Shown here piece after piece: positions 7,978 through 16,730 of a stretch of 24,456 nt of DNA. How positions within the stretch are numbered: position 1 is the first letter of the stretch; every line of letters begins with the position of its first letter. Position numbers and translations under genes: made by a program. This DNA comes from Firmicutes bacterium CAG:238 (GTDB lineage Bacteria > Bacillota > Clostridia > Peptostreptococcales > Anaerovoracaceae). Location of the stretch: NCBI GenBank assembly GCA_000435615.1, contig FR881997.1:1-24456 (forward strand). Direction: 5' to 3'. The notes beneath the pieces are model-generated. The model saw only the letters and a list, made by a program, of their open reading frames with translations, was not told where the DNA came from and did not search any database.

Positions 7978-10743
7978 TCACGAGATAATTTTCACTGCAC
8001 TTCCTCCAGTTTTTTCTTTCGTTACCACGATTTGCTTGTCAATTCGCTCTTTCAGTTCCGCAACATGTGAAATAATCCCTACCAGTCTGTTGCCCTCGGT
8101 AAGCCCTGCAAGTGCCCGCACCGCCTGCTGCAAGGATGTTTCATCAAGGGAACCGAAGCCTTCGTCGACAAACATGGTGTCCAGTCTGATTCCGCCTGCG
8201 TATGACTGGATTTCATCCGACAGCCCAAGTGCCAGAGCCAAAGACGCCTTGAAAGATTCGCCTCCGGACAGGGTTTTTACGCTCCTTTCGCTGCCGTTAG
8301 TGTGGTCGATTACATCGAGCTCCAGTCCGCTTTGGCTTCTGTTATTCTCCGCCTTGGCTCTGCGCTTGAGTTCATATTGCCCGTCTGTCATGACCACAAG
8401 GCGGGTGTTCGCCCTCTCGATAATCCTGTCAAAATAAGTCATTTGAATAAATGTTTCAAGCATTATCTTTTCTTTTCCGCTTATATTTCCGTTGGCTGTG
8501 TTTGATAATGCTCGTACCCATCTCCATTTCTTTTCAATTTCGGATGCTTCTTCGGACTTTGCGAGAATATTGTCCAAAACACCTTTGTTTGCGGTTATTC
8601 TTGTCATCGCCGACTGCTTTTTATCGGACAGAATGCTGCGCCTTTCAATGTTATCTGAAAGGTGCTTCTTCTCTTCTTCCACATCGCATTCAATTCTTCC
8701 CTCCAGTATTTTCGTCGCTTCTTTTATCGCTGCCTTGTAGCCTGCAATCGTTTTTTCGCACTCGGAATATTCGTCAGCAGCGGCCTTGAGTGCCTCTTCA
8801 ATAGTGCCTCTTCGGTTGCTAAGATTTTCTATTTCTTTGACCGCCTCCTCTTTTGCGGAAAAGCTCAGTTTCTTTTTTAATTCGCTGATTCTTTGCTCTG
8901 CTGAGTTTAGCTCGGCTTGCAACGCAATTAAACCTTTTTCAAGTTTGATCGTCTCATTTTTCAAATTTTCCGAAAGCAGCTTCTTATTCGGGACTAACTC
9001 TTCGATAAGCTTTTTTCGTTCAACTTTTTTCTTTATGTCCTTAAGCTCCTGAACAAGATCGAAAAGAGCAGACTCACACTCCTTCTGCTTTGCAAGCACA
9101 GCCTCCGGAATGCCGTCATATGTTTCAACCGGCACTAACTTCTGTGCACTTGTAAGAACGGACTCTCTTTTCTCTGAAATTTTTACTTTTACTCCATGTG
9201 CCGCCTCACTTGCCTGCGTTAATTTACCCGCTGCCATTTCATAATCCTGCTTGATTTTCTCAAGTTCTTCCTTCGTCGGGGCTCCCTCGGCTTTTACTGC
9301 AGGCAGGGGATGGGTTGTCGACCCGCATACAGGGCAAGGTGCTCCTTCTTCGAGTGTTTCCGCAAGAATGCCGGCCTGTTCATCCAGGTGGAGCTTGTGT
9401 TTCAAGTCATAAGTCTGCTTTTTGTCCTTTGTTATGGACTCCAGTGATGTGTACTGAGATTGCTTTTCCCTCAAATCTTTTTCGAGTTTATTGACCTCGC
9501 TGAGCGAGGTGACGATTTCAGCTATCTCGGAAAGAATCTTATTAATAGATTCCTTTTGCGTACTTAGCTTGATTTCTTCCTCTTCCGATTTTATCAAAGT
9601 TTCCAGTTCCGCATCCAGTTCCGCAATTTCAGCGTTGACCTTCGCACTCGTCTCGCTCTTTTCTTCGATTGATTTGCTGCTTGCGGATATTGTTTCAGAA
9701 ATTTCTTTTTTCCTCTTTGCTTTTAACTCCAGTGCTTCATATTCCGGAAGCTCCGCATTTAACACGGATATGCGATTATTCAGTGCCGTTATTTCAGGCT
9801 TTTTTTCTTCCGCTGCCGCTACTGCTTTCTTCAGCTCGGCAAACCTTGGTTCTGTCTCTTTCAGCTTTTCGGTTGATTCCGCAAGAGAATCTTCGGTCTT
9901 CTTCTGCTCCTCAACCTTTGCAATCAGCTTCGCTTTCTCCGATATTGCCGCATCCAGGGAATTGTACTTCTGCGTGTATTCGTTGTAACGGATATTGTCT
10001 TCTTTTAAGAGTGTCTCCAACAGCTCAACAATACCGCCTATCGGCAGCTGCTCGTTCTTTGTCTTATCCACATTCACCAAAAGCGCATTATCCTCCTCGC
10101 AGACGATTCCGCTCACATACTGTTTAATACTTTCCCTTGCTCTGTCATACTCCCTCGCAAGTTGCGAGGCTTCCGTTTTCAGCTTTTCCTGAAGCACATA
10201 ATAATTCTGTGTGTGGAATATCTTCTGAAAAATTTTCTTCCTCTCATCGGTTGGTGCAATGAGCAGTTTCAAAAAATCACCCTGTGCAATCATTGCTATC
10301 TGTGCGAACTGATTGCGGTCTATTCCCATTATCTCTACGATTGCCTTGTTAACCTCGTTTCGATTTGCAATAACCCTTCCGTCGGGGAACCTAAGCTGTG
10401 CGCCGGCTTTTTCGACAGTCATGCCTTCCCCTCGGGTTTTCTGCCTTTCATACTCGGGATTGCGCTTTATGCAATACTCTTTACCGGCATATTCAAACAA
10501 CAGTTCAACCTCTGTCGGAGTTTTCGCTTCCGCATACTTGGAACGAAGCATGTCTGCCGCTCTGTTGTTTCCGCTCGCCTCCCCGTAAAGTGCGTAGGTA
10601 ATCGCATCGAAGATGGTTGTCTTTCCGGCACCCGTGTCCCCTGTAATGAGGTATAATCCGTTCGTGCCAAGTGCATCCATGTCCAGTTCTGTTCTTCCGG
10701 CATAAGGGCCGAAAGCTGACATTATTAATTTTTTTGGTCTCAT
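7978..10743 (-). CDS. sbcC: SbcC, Rad50-like ATPase subunit of the SbcCD nuclease
   Basis: SMC-like ATPase that works with SbcD to open hairpins and resect or cleave blocked double-strand ends. The 921-residue protein has Walker A GDTGAGKTT (about 35-43), the Q-loop region FAQIAMIAQGDF, long charged coiled coils, and a central zinc-hook CPVC (about 470-473) for dimerisation. The ABC signature LSGGESFKAS (about 825) and Walker B TMFVDEGFGSLDE (about 856) complete the ATPase site, and a D-loop and His switch follow. An upstream ATG at 10758 is possible, but ATG 10743 is chosen because it gives the family-typical N-terminus MRPKKLIMSAFGPY and overlaps the sbcD stop as ATGA, with GGGAG just before it. 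It is the last gene of the operon, and the two subunits are probably translationally coupled. Confidence 0.97.
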   Translation of the reverse strand: MRPKKLIMSAFGPYAGRTELDMDALGTNGLYLITGDTGAGKTTIFDAITYALYGEASGNNRAADMLRSKYAEAKTPTEVELLFEYAGKEYCIKRNPEYERQKTRGEGMTVEKAGAQLRFPDGRVIANRNEVNKAIVEIMGIDRNQFAQIAMIAQGDFLKLLIAPTDERKKIFQKIFHTQNYYVLQEKLKTEASQLAREYDRARESIKQYVSGIVCEEDNALLVNVDKTKNEQLPIGGIVELLETLLKEDNIRYNEYTQKYNSLDAAISEKAKLIAKVEEQKKTEDSLAESTEKLKETEPRFAELKKAVAAAEEKKPEITALNNRISVLNAELPEYEALELKAKRKKEISETISASSKSIEEKSETSAKVNAEIAELDAELETLIKSEEEEIKLSTQKESINKILSEIAEIVTSLSEVNKLEKDLREKQSQYTSLESITKDKKQTYDLKHKLHLDEQAGILAETLEEGAPCPVCGSTTHPLPAVKAEGAPTKEELEKIKQDYEMAAGKLTQASEAAHGVKVKISEKRESVLTSAQKLVPVETYDGIPEAVLAKQKECESALFDLVQELKDIKKKVERKKLIEELVPNKKLLSENLKNETIKLEKGLIALQAELNSAEQRISELKKKLSFSAKEEAVKEIENLSNRRGTIEEALKAAADEYSECEKTIAGYKAAIKEATKILEGRIECDVEEEKKHLSDNIERRSILSDKKQSAMTRITANKGVLDNILAKSEEASEIEKKWRWVRALSNTANGNISGKEKIMLETFIQMTYFDRIIERANTRLVVMTDGQYELKRRAKAENNRSQSGLELDVIDHTNGSERSVKTLSGGESFKASLALALGLSDEIQSYAGGIRLDTMFVDEGFGSLDETSLQQAVRALAGLTEGNRLVGIISHVAELKERIDKQIVVTKEKTGGSAVKIIS

Positions 10744-11879
10744 TGCCTGCTCTCCCATACTTTCTCGATCAGCGAACTCATAAATTCCGTTTCCTCACGG
10801 TTCATCCCAACACCGTTCTGTTTCAAATAAAATTCGGAAAACAGCTGCAGCGGGGATTTCGTTTCGACGTCTTCCGCTGCACCGATTTCGATTCTGTGTC
10901 TTGTCCTTGTGTTGTCGTAATCAAGCTTCATCAAATTATGATAAACAACCCTCAGCTTTGCAAGCGCATCCGGAATATCTTCTTCATCCGTCAGCGTGAT
11001 ATGTGTATAGTCTTCCTGATAAGTTTTCCCTTCATAAAAACTCTTAAGCATCAAGTCCTCGTACTTCCCCTTGAGCTCAACCATATCACGAAGTGGGACG
11101 AGCGGGGTCTCACGAATTGCCACTGCCCCGTTTTCTCCTATTTCAACGATGCTCACCGACTTCCTGTCGTTTGCCTCCGAAAAAGAATATTTAAGCGGCG
11201 TTCCGCAGTATCTTACTTTCTCCGAGCCGATGTTCTGCGGCCTGTGTATATGTCCAAGAGCAACGTAATCAAATTTGTCAAAAACGGAAGCATCCACATT
11301 ATCCGATCCGCCTACGGAAATTTCTTCCGATTCCGTTCTTGATGCCCCCGTAACAAACTGATGTGTTATCAGAATATTCCTGCTGTCTCCGGGTACCTGC
11401 ATATTGCCGATTGCAATACGTATCGCATCCGTATAGGTTTCAATCCTCTCCTCGGGATAGAAACGCCGCACATGCGCAGGCTTAATAAACGGAAGCATAT
11501 AAATCTTTACTTCTCCGTACTCATCGCTGAGTGAGAGCGGCGTTATTTCACCGTTATATACCGGCGAAAAATGAATTCCGCTTCTGTCCATCAGCCGGTT
11601 TCCGAAAGCAAGACGCTCCGCAGAATCGTGGTTGCCGCTGATAACGAAAACCTGCATGCTGCGTTTTGCCATTCTGACAATGAAGTCATCAAAAAGTTCA
11701 ACGGCCTCCGCAGACGGAACCGATTTATCATAAACATCACCTGCAATAAGAACCGCATCCGGCTTTTCGTCATCTATCACATTGATAATTTTCGTCAAAA
11801 TATACTTCTGATCCTCAATCAAGGAAAACTCGTTCAAACGTTTCCCCAGATGAAGGTCCGAAAGATGTATTAATTTCAT
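10740..11879 (-). CDS. sbcD: SbcD, Mre11-like exonuclease subunit
   Basis: Metallophosphoesterase nuclease subunit of SbcCD, a Mn-dependent DNA end-processing enzyme. Phosphoesterase motifs are all visible in the 379-residue chain: HLSDLHLG at the N-terminus, IAGDVYD, SGNHDSAERL, ITHQFV and LGHIHRPQ. The C-terminal part is the capping and SbcC-binding region. ATG 11897 overlaps the preceding stop, but ATG 11879 is preferred because AAGGGA sits six bases before it and the product then begins MKLIHLSDLHLG, as in homologues. It lies between the WYL regulator and sbcC. Confidence 0.96.
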   Translation of the reverse strand: MKLIHLSDLHLGKRLNEFSLIEDQKYILTKIINVIDDEKPDAVLIAGDVYDKSVPSAEAVELFDDFIVRMAKRSMQVFVISGNHDSAERLAFGNRLMDRSGIHFSPVYNGEITPLSLSDEYGEVKIYMLPFIKPAHVRRFYPEERIETYTDAIRIAIGNMQVPGDSRNILITHQFVTGASRTESEEISVGGSDNVDASVFDKFDYVALGHIHRPQNIGSEKVRYCGTPLKYSFSEANDRKSVSIVEIGENGAVAIRETPLVPLRDMVELKGKYEDLMLKSFYEGKTYQEDYTHITLTDEEDIPDALAKLRVVYHNLMKLDYDNTRTRHRIEIGAAEDVETKSPLQLFSEFYLKQNGVGMNREETEFMSSLIEKVWESRQ

Positions 11880-11893
11880 ATCTTTTCCCTTCG

Positions 11894-12886
11894 TCATTCA
11901 TACGCAGCAATAATTTTCTTTGCAAGTTCCACCTGCTCCTTGGCAACATGGTCCGGCGACAAAATTTTAATATCGCCTCCGAAGTTCATAACCCATGTGA
12001 GAAAAACCGGACTCAACGCCACCTTTACGGTTACATCAAAGCTGTCCTCGCCGCTCACCTTCCTCAAGAGCACATCCTGTCCAAACCGGTTTATGATAGG
12101 GTCGGCCATTTGGTTCTTGCACCTCAGAGTTACGAACTCATCCCTGCCGTTGTACATGCCGAACATTTTCTTGGAATACAGTGCCATGTCAAAATCCTTG
12201 AAATGCTGCGCGCCTTCCCTTCTTTCCTTCAAAACGGTCATTTTCATCATCTTGTCCACCCGATAATGCTTAATCATCCCGGCCTCCGCATCAAATGCCA
12301 CAAGATAATAATTTTCATCGTCCCAAGTAAGCGCCCAAGGGCTTACTTGATAGGTCTTCCCGCCACGCCTCAGTTCCTTCTCACCGTCAGCATTCCACTT
12401 GAAATACTTAAAAGAAATCTGCTTATCTCTGTTGATGGCATTGTGGATGTCGTCCACCGTGTAATAGATACTTTCGTTCATGTTCTTAATACGGTTTGTC
12501 ACATGGACATTTCGCGAAAGTTTCTTTGCCTCGTACTTACTCGTCAGCCCTTCGATCTTCTTGATCAGTGTTTCACTTTTCTTGCGGGTAATGAACTTAG
12601 AACTCTGAACGGCATCCACAAGCAGCTTCAGTTCCGGAAGTTCAAACTCCCTGCTCGCCAAATAATACTCCGTCCGGTTTCCAATCGTATTCTTTTCAAT
12701 GTCCACTCCTATGCTTCTCAGCGCCTCAAAATCATCGTATATGCTTTTCCGCTCAGCTTTAACACCGCAGAGGCTCAGTTCGCTGATGATCTCCGACATA
12801 CTAAGCCCATGCTCATCATCGGTTTTCTCCTGCATGAGCCGGGCAAGATAGATCAGCTTCAATTTCTGATTTTGAGATTTCGCCAT
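11894..12886 (-). CDS. WYL-domain transcriptional regulator
   Basis: A 330-residue regulator with an N-terminal winged helix-turn-helix (about 5-70; LSMSEIISELSLCGVKAERKSIYDDFEAL). A WYL domain covers about 155-235, where YQVSPWALTWDDENYYLVAFD and the following KHYRVDKM form the canonical ligand-binding barrel, and a C-terminal WCX-like extension ends the chain. WYL proteins sense nucleic acid or nucleotide ligands and commonly control DNA-repair or phage-defence genes. ATG 12886 follows GGAAGGAG. It sits 42 bases after the PIN/NYN gene and 14 bases before the chosen sbcD start, so it probably controls this operon, perhaps in response to DNA fragments; that is inference. Confidence 0.93.
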   Translation of the reverse strand: MAKSQNQKLKLIYLARLMQEKTDDEHGLSMSEIISELSLCGVKAERKSIYDDFEALRSIGVDIEKNTIGNRTEYYLASREFELPELKLLVDAVQSSKFITRKKSETLIKKIEGLTSKYEAKKLSRNVHVTNRIKNMNESIYYTVDDIHNAINRDKQISFKYFKWNADGEKELRRGGKTYQVSPWALTWDDENYYLVAFDAEAGMIKHYRVDKMMKMTVLKERREGAQHFKDFDMALYSKKMFGMYNGRDEFVTLRCKNQMADPIINRFGQDVLLRKVSGEDSFDVTVKVALSPVFLTWVMNFGGDIKILSPDHVAKEQVELAKKIIAAYE

Positions 12887-12928
12887 AATGGTTCTCCTTC
12901 CGTCATTCCTATACCGTTTTCATATTTA

Positions 12929-13480
12929 TTAACTTGCTTCCTTCATCCGCATTCTTCCGAGCAGCCGCTGCAGTAAACTCCTTTCTTTCGGAGCATCAGC
13001 CGGAAGCGACTTGATTTGCTTATACAAAAGTTCCCCTTCTTTTCCGAGTATGTTCTTCATGAGCAGGCAAACCTTATCCCATGTTTCAATTACAGAAGGC
13101 TCCATAACGACCCCCTTCCAGATGGTTTCAATTCGCTTGACGATCATATCTTCTTGTAACTTTTCTTTCAGCAGACTTGCAATCGTGTCGAAGTGTTTAT
13201 CCGAACTTACGAGAAAAATGGTTTTGCAGTCACGGCTGCCTATTCGTTCTGCCGCCGCAATTGAAATTGCGAAATCTACCGAATTCGGTGCTGACATAAC
13301 TTTCTTGTAAAACACCCCTGCCTCGGTCATGCTCATAATGGCTTTTCTGTTCTTATCGCTCAAATAGTAAGTATTCTTTGCCGCATAAAAGATATGTACT
13401 TCATCACCTGCCGCAAGCAGCTCGATTCCCTTAATGTGTTCCTTTGGATTGTTGTCCCCGTCGATAAAATATATTGCCAT
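12929..13480 (-). CDS. PIN/NYN-like domain protein, putative RNase
   Basis: A 183-residue protein with a PIN/NYN-type fold signature. The N-terminal strand carries two acids (IDGDN, Asp7/Asp9). VDFAISIAAAERIG has Asp69, and TIFLVSSDKHFD has Asp94 and Asp98; these are the spacing and motif types of the NYN/PIN acidic metal site. The C-terminus is basic (LLQRLLGRMRMKEAS). A longer frame opens at 13594, but ATG 13480 preceded by AAAGGGA gives the natural start at the first core strand. It is the first gene of the operon with WYL, sbcD and sbcC, suggesting a nucleic-acid-processing role. A decayed second copy lies at 16731-16937. Confidence 0.72.
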   Translation of the reverse strand: MAIYFIDGDNNPKEHIKGIELLAAGDEVHIFYAAKNTYYLSDKNRKAIMSMTEAGVFYKKVMSAPNSVDFAISIAAAERIGSRDCKTIFLVSSDKHFDTIASLLKEKLQEDMIVKRIETIWKGVVMEPSVIETWDKVCLLMKNILGKEGELLYKQIKSLPADAPKERSLLQRLLGRMRMKEAS

Positions 13481-13525
13481 GTTTTCCCTTTCATTATGTA
13501 CTTTTCGCAGTCTGATTTCAAGTAT

Positions 13526-13549
13526 ATTGTAGCAAAACGTATGTACAAT
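13526..13549 (-). promoter_or_regulatory. Candidate -10/operator upstream of the PIN/NYN-WYL-sbcDC operon
   Basis: Minus-strand TACAAT (13531-13526) could be the -10 element; the -35 is weak. It forms the right arm of an ATTGTA...TACAAT inverted repeat separated by 12 bases. The same pair is kept in the decayed copy near 16838-16863, which suggests a shared regulatory element, though drift alone may explain it. Confidence 0.3.
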
Positions 13550-13573
13550 AAAAAGGACATGGCTTTTCATTTC

Positions 13574-13613
13574 AAAAAAAATTCCCAAATCCAATCATTT
13601 CGATGGTTTTGGG
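13574..13613 (-). terminator. Rho-independent terminator after the FN3 genes
   Basis: Minus-strand stem CCCAAAACC / GGATTTGGG (13613-13605 with 13592-13584, one mismatch, extended by ATC/GAT) is followed by GAA and eight T. It separates the FN3 locus from the PIN/NYN operon. A duplicate occurs at 16886-16920. Confidence 0.75.
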
Positions 13614-13644
13614 ATTTGCTGCGTTTTCCTATTGTACACATCAA

Positions 13645-14331
13645 TTACGCTTTGACTTTTACTGACTTAACCTTACTCCATGCGCCGTAAATGCCCTCAC
13701 TAAAGTCGTGGTATGCTCTCACCTTTACAAAATATTTCCCGCTTTTCTTAAGCTTAATTGCCTTCTTTATCGTGTTTGCATCTGCATTATATATAGCTAC
13801 TCCGCTCTTAAAGCTTTTACTTCTCGATATAGCGATTTGATACTTGTTTGCGTTTTCAGCCTTATTCCATTTAACAGTGATTTTCTTTTTAGCCTTAGCT
13901 TCCGGTTTAGAGTAAAATCCTATCCCCGGCAAAATAACCTCGATATCTTTTTTAAGTTTTCCGTAGCTTATAGTAAACTTTCCTAATTTTTCAGGGTTAA
14001 GCTGATATGTAATAGTCGTAAACTTTCCGCCGGTATAGTTCTTCTCATATTTTCTTTCGAGGATATTTAACGCTTTGCTTTCGGATTTGGCACCGGAAAC
14101 CACCGTATATTTTGTGATGCCGTTCTCGGTGCTTTTAAGGGCAACAATCATATTATGCGATTCTTCTATTTTGTCAACATCCTCAAATACAACATTGCTT
14201 CCCATTGTAAGGGTTACGCCGTCATCTGCGACAGATTGTACATAGTACCACGGAATGCAAACAAGCTCTGTATCTTCATCCGCGGCAAAGGATGTATCTT
14301 CTAAAGCTTTGCTTTTACTGTAGAACTCCAA
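13645..14331 (-). pseudogene. FN3-containing surface protein fragment lacking a signal peptide
   Basis: About 225 codons with no ATG start, no signal peptide and no ribosome site: the only start candidate is a TTG at 14331 inside the end of the preceding gene. The first about 130 residues are an unrecognised beta-rich region. The last about 90 form an FN3-like domain ending in YFVKVRAYHDFSEGIYGAWSKVKSVKVKA, close in style to the end of the upstream protein. The frame is -1 relative to the upstream gene, and adding one A in the GCAAAGC at the junction would join the two as ...TVKAKALEDTSF. Either a single-base deletion split one long protein or a tandem paralogue lost its front. Confidence 0.6.
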
Positions 14332-15731
14332 CTGCCGTAGACTTTATCATCGTTATACGCGTTTATTGCTCTTACACGCACATAATATGTCTTACCTTTT
14401 GTAAGACCCGTTATCTTCTTTGATTTTACATTAGAGCCTTTTACAGTATATGTTTTTAAGTTCTTCGTAAATGCTTTGTTAGCAGCAACCTGTATTTGAT
14501 ATCCTGTGCCGGATTTTACTTTCCACGAAACATTTAGTTTTCCTGAAGCAGAAGAAGCCTTAACATTAGTTACTTTGAGCGGCTTAGTTAGAAGATTAAG
14601 ACTAAGTGGTGATGCCGTTTGGCTGTACGAACCAATATTTGCTTTTGCTCTTATAGAAACATAATATTGCGAACCGGGTTTAAGATTTGTGAAATTGTAT
14701 TCCGCTTCCTTCACTTCAACTGAGCCGGTGGATGTCGAAATTAAATATGAAGAAACATCATCTGCTGCGTCCCACGATAATCTTACACTATTTGTGCAGG
14801 AAGAGGTCTCTAGATTATCTATTATCCCAAATGCATTAAGTTTGACCGGGCAAGTGATAACAATCCCATCGCGATTCTTGAATTTGAGGTTATACACCTT
14901 GTTTTCAGCTAAACTTTCCGGAATTGTTATGGAGAGGCTTTCTATTGCCTTCTTTTTTTGCGTACCGGTTTGATAGTAAATGCTCTCGTTCTTGAAGATA
15001 TCCGAAGCAGGATCTTCATCGCATCCAATATACATCAAAAGCCCCTTTCCCGGCATCGATATGCTATAGTATGATTTTTTATACGCAGGAGATAAGGTGG
15101 ACGATGTTTTATCTGTAATATTTTGGGCAGAATAAGATGTTGCTGTAGCAAGAGGTTTTCCGTTGTGTGTGCCATCAATTCGGAGAAACGACAGTGTTGA
15201 AAAGTCCCGGCCTTTTACAGGATTCACCGTCGTTTTCGCTTCGTATTTCGTGCCGTCGTAGGTCCATGCAGCGGAAATCTTATAAGTGTCCGCAAGAGAT
15301 AAGGAGTTGTTTCCAAGCGTCCTCGCGGCGCTTGAGTATATAATCCATATTCTTGGGAATATCCTGTCTTCAAGAGTGAAGCTTATTCCCCCTTTGTCTA
15401 CAGATGTTGATGAGGAACTATTTCGTCCTGCCTTGAATGATTTGAATAAATCTAAAGATATTTTTTCTTCCCCAAAGGTGACGGTAACCTTGAAAGAGGA
15501 TAAGAGTTTAGGATTATATGTAGTGTTTTCGTAATTACCACATATAAAAGTGGTTCCATACGGAACTTCAGAATTATATTCTTTGTTGTCAAGATTCCCG
15601 GTGTGCTCAAGCGTTGAATCGTTTTCGATTAAGTATATTCCACCCCGCGCATCATTACTATCAGCATGCGCAATCACAGGCAACGTGAAAATTACCATTA
15701 TGGTGATAACAAATATCAAAATTCTTTTCAT
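14301..15731 (-). CDS. Secreted protein with two C-terminal FN3-like domains
   Basis: A 476-residue exported protein. It has a signal peptide (1 to about 23; MKRILIFVITIMVIFTLPV then AHA), then a beta-rich N-terminal region of about 280 residues that I do not recognise. Two fibronectin-III-like domains follow (about 300-383 and 385-476), marked by SVRLSWDAADDVSSYLIS with YYVSIRAKA, and LNVSWKVKSGTGYQIQVA with YYVRVRAINAYNDDKVYGSWSS. Probably a surface adhesin or matrix protein; there is no obvious wall anchor. ATG 15731 follows AAGGAG. The stop at 14301 overlaps an out-of-frame FN3 fragment that may once have been its continuation. A structured-looking 150-base leader precedes it. Confidence 0.82.
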   Translation of the reverse strand: MKRILIFVITIMVIFTLPVIAHADSNDARGGIYLIENDSTLEHTGNLDNKEYNSEVPYGTTFICGNYENTTYNPKLLSSFKVTVTFGEEKISLDLFKSFKAGRNSSSSTSVDKGGISFTLEDRIFPRIWIIYSSAARTLGNNSLSLADTYKISAAWTYDGTKYEAKTTVNPVKGRDFSTLSFLRIDGTHNGKPLATATSYSAQNITDKTSSTLSPAYKKSYYSISMPGKGLLMYIGCDEDPASDIFKNESIYYQTGTQKKKAIESLSITIPESLAENKVYNLKFKNRDGIVITCPVKLNAFGIIDNLETSSCTNSVRLSWDAADDVSSYLISTSTGSVEVKEAEYNFTNLKPGSQYYVSIRAKANIGSYSQTASPLSLNLLTKPLKVTNVKASSASGKLNVSWKVKSGTGYQIQVAANKAFTKNLKTYTVKGSNVKSKKITGLTKGKTYYVRVRAINAYNDDKVYGSWSSTVKAKL

Positions 15732-15738
15732 TTTCTTT

Positions 15739-15888
15739 CTCCTTACAGGGTCTATCTCCCTATTCAGTCATCTTCAAGGCTGCATAAAAGTCCAGCCATC
15801 GTAAGATCGCTTTTGACCTTCCCACGGTCTATCCGAAGATCTACATCGCTATGCTTTGAAGCGTCCCTTCTAGCCGCACAGCGACCGA
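15739..15888 (-). promoter_or_regulatory. Structured 5' leader of the secreted FN3 gene, class unknown
   Basis: Reading the minus strand, nested pairings are visible. GCUGUGC/GCAUAGC (15882-15876 with 15854-15848) encloses a GAAG/CUUC hairpin. Then AUCUUC/GAAGAU (15840-15835 with 15775-15770) encloses GACC/GGUC and GGCUG/CAGCC hairpins. Finally AGGG/CCCU (15761-15758 with 15750-15747) lies next to the ribosome site at 15744-15739. GATAGACC occurs twice. It resembles no riboswitch I can name. Confidence 0.4.
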
Positions 15889-16555
15889 TTACTGTGCAAC
15901 AAGCAGATTCTTGACCTTTTTACATTCTGCCACAAGCTGAAACTGGTTGTATTTTCTCTCCTGCTCCTGCAATTCTGCGAGAATCTCTTTCTCCTGTTCG
16001 CTTGTTTCTTCTTCCTCAATGCCGAGTTCCGCGAAGACTTCCCCAGCTGATCGTGTGCGACCAGTTGCTGCCTCTTTGATTGAAGCCTTTAACTGCTCAC
16101 GTTCTTCGTTGAGTTCTTCCTGTGTAAAGCCAAAGAAGGTCATTTCATATAGGATCTGTGCGAGTACTGCGTAAATGTTCTTTTTCGTCAATTCAGTATC
16201 TGCAATGCAGTATCCCATGACTTCTGCAAAATCTACAAGAATACATGAATATGTCTCAGGCTTATCGCACGCTAAAATATCAGTTTTGGTGCATAGAACA
16301 GTCTCCACCTTTTCTTCATAATTGCTATAAATCTTGTGACAAAAAAAAGATCTTATCTTGTGCCGTTGAATCCACTTCCAACTTGCACAGCATTTCCAAA
16401 AATTCTAGAAGGCGCAGTCGGTATGCCTCTTTAATCTCTGCCACGGTTTTTTTTAAACGGCAAAAATTTTCGTATTCGATTGGATACTCTCTAAAATATT
16501 CGTCTGCTATTTTGGCTGCGTCCACTTCCTTGAACCATGCATGTACGGTTTTCAT
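15889..16555 (-). pseudogene. Conserved hypothetical protein (DUF6557-like) split by a homopolymer frameshift
   Basis: Two frames together make one protein of about 220 residues. The N-terminal part starts at ATG 16555 after GAGAAGGTC (KTVHAWFKEVDAAKIADEYFR...) and stops at 16325. The C-terminal part continues from the same point in the next frame (...SNYEEKVETVLCTKTDIL..YSCILVDFAEVMGYCIADTEL..LYEMTFFGFTQEELNEE...) to 15889. The joint lies in a run of eight A (plus strand 16341-16348); with seven the protein reads through DKIFFCHKIYSNYEEK without a stop. The C-terminal 50 residues are a charged coiled coil. I recall a family of this kind in Firmicutes as DUF6557, with no known function; that name is moderately sure. 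It may be a real mutation, phase variation or a sequencing error. Confidence 0.68.
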
Positions 16556-16611
16556 AAATGACCTTCTCTCTGTACTTTGATATCTATATAAATCTCCTAC
16601 ATTTCAAGTTT

Positions 16612-16644
16612 ATCTACATCATTTTATCATTAAATGATGTAGAT
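16612..16644. repeat. 13-bp perfect inverted repeat
   Basis: ATCTACATCATTT (16612-16624) and AAATGATGTAGAT (16632-16644) with a 7-base loop. It has no T-run on either side, so it is not a standard terminator. It lies about 60 bases upstream of the frameshifted gene and could be an operator or a relic of a mobile element. Confidence 0.6.
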
Positions 16645-16730
16645 AGCGAGTACTTTCTTATCAACCTTTAATTTAAGGGGTCCCTCGAAGAAGTTGTCCA
16701 ATAAGCAATTCTGTTTAGAAATTATTTCGT

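Noticed and set aside
10744..10758. Earlier sbcC start at 10758
   Set aside because: The ATG at 10743 has the ATGA overlap, a ribosome site and the family-typical N-terminus.
10671..11342. A plus-strand open frame of about 220 codons across sbcC/sbcD
   Set aside because: It lies antisense to conserved SbcD motifs and has no family features.
11948..12976. A long plus-strand open frame of about 340 codons
   Set aside because: It is antisense to the well-supported WYL gene, lacks a ribosome site and shows no recognisable domain; a shadow of the real gene.
15739..15888. Cyclic-di-GMP-I riboswitch
   Set aside because: GGGACGC and AAAGC are present but separated by three bases, and the required GGGCAAACC and tetraloop parts are missing, so the match is not credible.
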